The notes below the pieces were generated by a model, which had not been told where the DNA came from, searched no databases, and saw only the letters and a program-made list of their open reading frames with translations. 64,000 nucleotides of DNA from Telluribacter humicola (GTDB lineage: Bacteria > Bacteroidota > Bacteroidia > Cytophagales > Spirosomataceae), in NCBI RefSeq assembly GCF_017355935.1, contig NZ_JAFIQT010000008.1, positions 147,127-211,126 of the forward strand, written 5' to 3'. Positions 62,275-64,000 of the stretch are shown here, in pieces. Position numbers and translations under genes: made by a program. How positions within the stretch are numbered: position 1 is the stretch's first letter; each line of letters begins with the position of its first letter.

Positions 62275-63916
62275 TCGTCCAGAAACACTTGCTATTAGAA
62301 CTGTAAATCAATATCGACGTCGTGATGTAATTTCTTATCTGTCCGTACGATATTACGTTGAAAGCCTTGCCGCCAGAACTGATCACTGGGCTAACAACGC
62401 GGCGATAGACCTAGTCCTAACCAGAAAGAGTAGTTCCTATTTTAAAACTTACCATTTCAAAGAGATTGATGAGAACGGAGAGATACAGTATAGGGAAATT
62501 TATTTACCCTCAGCGAACGAAGCGCTAGCGGAAGCAGCATTATTAAATGAATGCTCTAAATATTCTGAATTTTCAAATGACTCGACATGTGTATTTAGTT
62601 ACAACTTAGTTAGAAACTTAGACCGTACTGGTTCTTTCAAGCAGTATATTGTGGGGCTACGAGAAAGACAGAATGCTATCACCAAAGCATGCGAAGACAA
62701 TAAAGATGGTATAGTAAGACATACTGATATTAAGCAATTCTATCCATCAGTTAGCCTAGAGTTAGCTTCTCGTATATGGCAGAGGACTTGTGATGATGCG
62801 GAAATAGATACAAAGTTCAGGCTCTTAGGCCAAGAGTTGATTTCTGGCTATGGGACAGTAAATGAGAATAATGCACTAATTGTTGGCCCAGCCTTTTGTC
62901 ACTTTATTGCTAATTTGGTCCTTAAAGAGTTAGATATACATTTTTCCAATAAACTTCCAGCTAAGTACTTTAGGTATGTTGATGATATTACACTTGTAGG
63001 CAATAAAACCTCCGTTGACAATTCTATAAAAGCCATAAAAGAAAAGCTTGGCTCAATAGGTCTTCTTTTACATGACGACACATCACCTAAGAACATTCAA
63101 GGATCAACGCTAGAATGGCTAAGTTACAGACATGACTTCCATGAAAGCCATCGACCTATCTCCTGGAAAACATTGATAGGTGATTTGCGTCGCTTTCTCC
63201 TTTTGTACCCCGACAAGAAAGAAGATCTGAAACATGCTTTGCAAAATGAGGGTTTTCGGATTCCTTTATATGATTATATGGCAACTACAAAGGAAAGAAC
63301 CTTTTTGGAGACACTTTTGAATCTCGTAACAGATATACGATTTAGAATACGCGCTCGAGGTATTAGCATACAAAGCCTCATAAGACAGTGCCGTTTCTTA
63401 CGAAACTGCTATAAAAATGAAGTTGATGACTTGCTAAAAACTCTAAATGATGAGCATGGTTTTGATAGAAAGAGTAAGATTACTAAAATTCGTTATAGAG
63501 CATCTCGGTTGATTTATCTTGCATCAGAACAGGATCTTCATAATTTAGCTGTATCCTTATATCTGATTCCTGAATTAAAATTCCATGCAACAGTACTGGA
63601 GTCAATTAGGTCAAAAAATATTGACAAAGTAATATCTTTAGGTACAAATTGTGCTCAAGCTGCTGCCCAAGCTTTCAAAGCCTGTTCAAGTACTGTATTT
63701 TTAACTTTACAAGAGTTAACACCTGTTCAAGAACAATCACTAGCTATATTTCAGTTATATGCGATACCTGTGGAAGGTGGTCAGGTACCAACATGTGATC
63801 TATTTGAATTTGCAACCTTAGGGTGTAATAATTACCTTATGACATGTGAGGATAGTTTTATTAAAGAAATATCATGTTTACATGGAGTACAGGAAACTAT
63901 TCGTCATAGTGTATAA
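62264..63916 (+). CDS. Reverse transcriptase, UG/Abi-like (defence-associated) type
   Basis: A 550-residue protein with RT fingers/palm motifs. The finger segment is VFSYNLVRNLDRTGSFKQYI (110-129). Motif A HTDIKQFYPSV has catalytic Asp155; motif B is VGPAFCHFIANLVL (207-220); motif C YFRYVDDITLV has Asp240 and Asp241; motif D is IGLLLHDDTSPKN (265-277). No maturase/HNH domain follows, so it is not a group II intron RT. I do not see the retron NAxxH or VTG motifs. Residues ~300-550 are helix-rich, like the alpha-repeat C-termini of UG/Abi RTs. It overlaps the upstream gene by 11 bases. Its final codons may be supplied by an adjacent IS end, so the natural C-terminus could be longer. Confidence 0.85.
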   Translation: MQNNRPETLAIRTVNQYRRRDVISYLSVRYYVESLAARTDHWANNAAIDLVLTRKSSSYFKTYHFKEIDENGEIQYREIYLPSANEALAEAALLNECSKYSEFSNDSTCVFSYNLVRNLDRTGSFKQYIVGLRERQNAITKACEDNKDGIVRHTDIKQFYPSVSLELASRIWQRTCDDAEIDTKFRLLGQELISGYGTVNENNALIVGPAFCHFIANLVLKELDIHFSNKLPAKYFRYVDDITLVGNKTSVDNSIKAIKEKLGSIGLLLHDDTSPKNIQGSTLEWLSYRHDFHESHRPISWKTLIGDLRRFLLLYPDKKEDLKHALQNEGFRIPLYDYMATTKERTFLETLLNLVTDIRFRIRARGISIQSLIRQCRFLRNCYKNEVDDLLKTLNDEHGFDRKSKITKIRYRASRLIYLASEQDLHNLAVSLYLIPELKFHATVLESIRSKNIDKVISLGTNCAQAAAQAFKACSSTVFLTLQELTPVQEQSLAIFQLYAIPVEGGQVPTCDLFEFATLGCNNYLMTCEDSFIKEISCLHGVQETIRHSV

Positions 63917-64000
63917 TGCTCCCCAAAAACTGGACAGTAGTTTAAAGTTTAAAATCATTAACTTAGATCTACAAGATGTCCAATTATGGCCAAATCGACC
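63910..64000 (+). mobile_element. Left end of an IS3/IS150-like insertion sequence (partial)
   Basis: The sequence TGTATAATGCTCCCC followed by AAAAACTGGACAG resembles the terminal inverted repeats of IS150-group IS3 elements (TGTA...CCCCAAAAAnnTGGACA). A start codon at 63986 opens MAKST, the usual beginning of an OrfA helix-turn-helix transposase subunit, and the window ends there. If the terminus is at 63910, the RT stop codon TAA lies within the IS end. Without the right end the family call is provisional. Confidence 0.6.

Noticed and set aside
62264..63916. RT as a group II intron or diversity-generating retroelement
   Set aside because: No maturase or HNH domain and no intron-like flanks. 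No variable-repeat/template-repeat pair or target lectin gene is seen.

Overview
The window looks like chromosome of a Cytophagales-type Bacteroidota (Spirosoma/Dyadobacter-like relatives; this is inference from gene content). Supporting signs are a sigma-ECF/FecR/SusC/SusD locus, a RagB/SusD lipoprotein, DUF808, TM2 and GxxExxY genes, single-domain response regulators, no consistent Shine-Dalgarno sequences, and -7 promoter elements of the TAnnTTTG type. Most coding DNA is moderately GC-rich and uses GGTACC/GTAC words heavily.

Layout. 0.1-4.1 kb: threonine pathway (thrA fusion, thrB) and an IscA-type Fe-S protein. 4.3-14.4 kb: MFS transporter, a solitary McrB-like AAA GTPase abutting an outer-membrane barrel gene, a three-domain FAD/Fe-S oxidoreductase, a TlpA-like protein without redox cysteines, and a porin. 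14.5-20.2 kb: two lipoproteins, an aminotransferase plus tyrA pair, a nucleotidyltransferase lying between two copies of the tyrA 3' end, and Uma2. 20.3-26.3 kb: a TolC/HlyD/MacB-type efflux operon with a LytS-type kinase, interrupted by a 470-bp inverted-repeat cassette carrying a GxxExxY (PD-(D/E)XK) gene. 26.3-34 kb: methyltransferase, MBL-rhodanese protein, MATE pump, hflX, tRNA-Arg(CCU), TM2 protein, and a NUC1-family nuclease homologue lacking its catalytic histidine. 34-46.2 kb: DUF808, a receiver protein, then sigma factor-FecR-SusC-SusD-M14 peptidase-PQQ dehydrogenase/cytochrome c. 46.3-52.6 kb: an AT-richer polytopic membrane protein, then a Tat-signal DegT aminotransferase, a ceramidase-like protein and a beta-propeller protein. 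52.6-60.7 kb: small proteins, a receiver lacking its phospho-acceptor, an EF-hand lipoprotein, a GH2 beta-galactosidase, a lipoprotein gene with an internal stop, an IS200-like (RAYT) transposase beside REP-like palindromes, a patatin and a barrel protein.

61.2-64 kb is the most striking part: a distinctly AT-rich two-gene operon. It encodes a SAM-methyltransferase-like Rossmann protein whose end overlaps by 11 nt the start of a reverse transcriptase with a YVDD active site and a helical C-terminal half. It is preceded by compact hairpins and is abutted, and possibly clipped, by an IS3/IS150-like element whose transposase starts in the last 15 bases. The architecture resembles defence-associated (UG/Abi, DRT) reverse transcriptases, but I do not recognise the methyltransferase-like partner from a described system. 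It is the best candidate here for something new.

Other structures worth attention are the GxxExxY inverted-repeat cassette, the tyrA 3'-end duplication, the duplicated promoter region in front of the pseudo-nuclease, and several family members that have lost key residues (TlpA, NUC1, receiver, one rhodanese domain).
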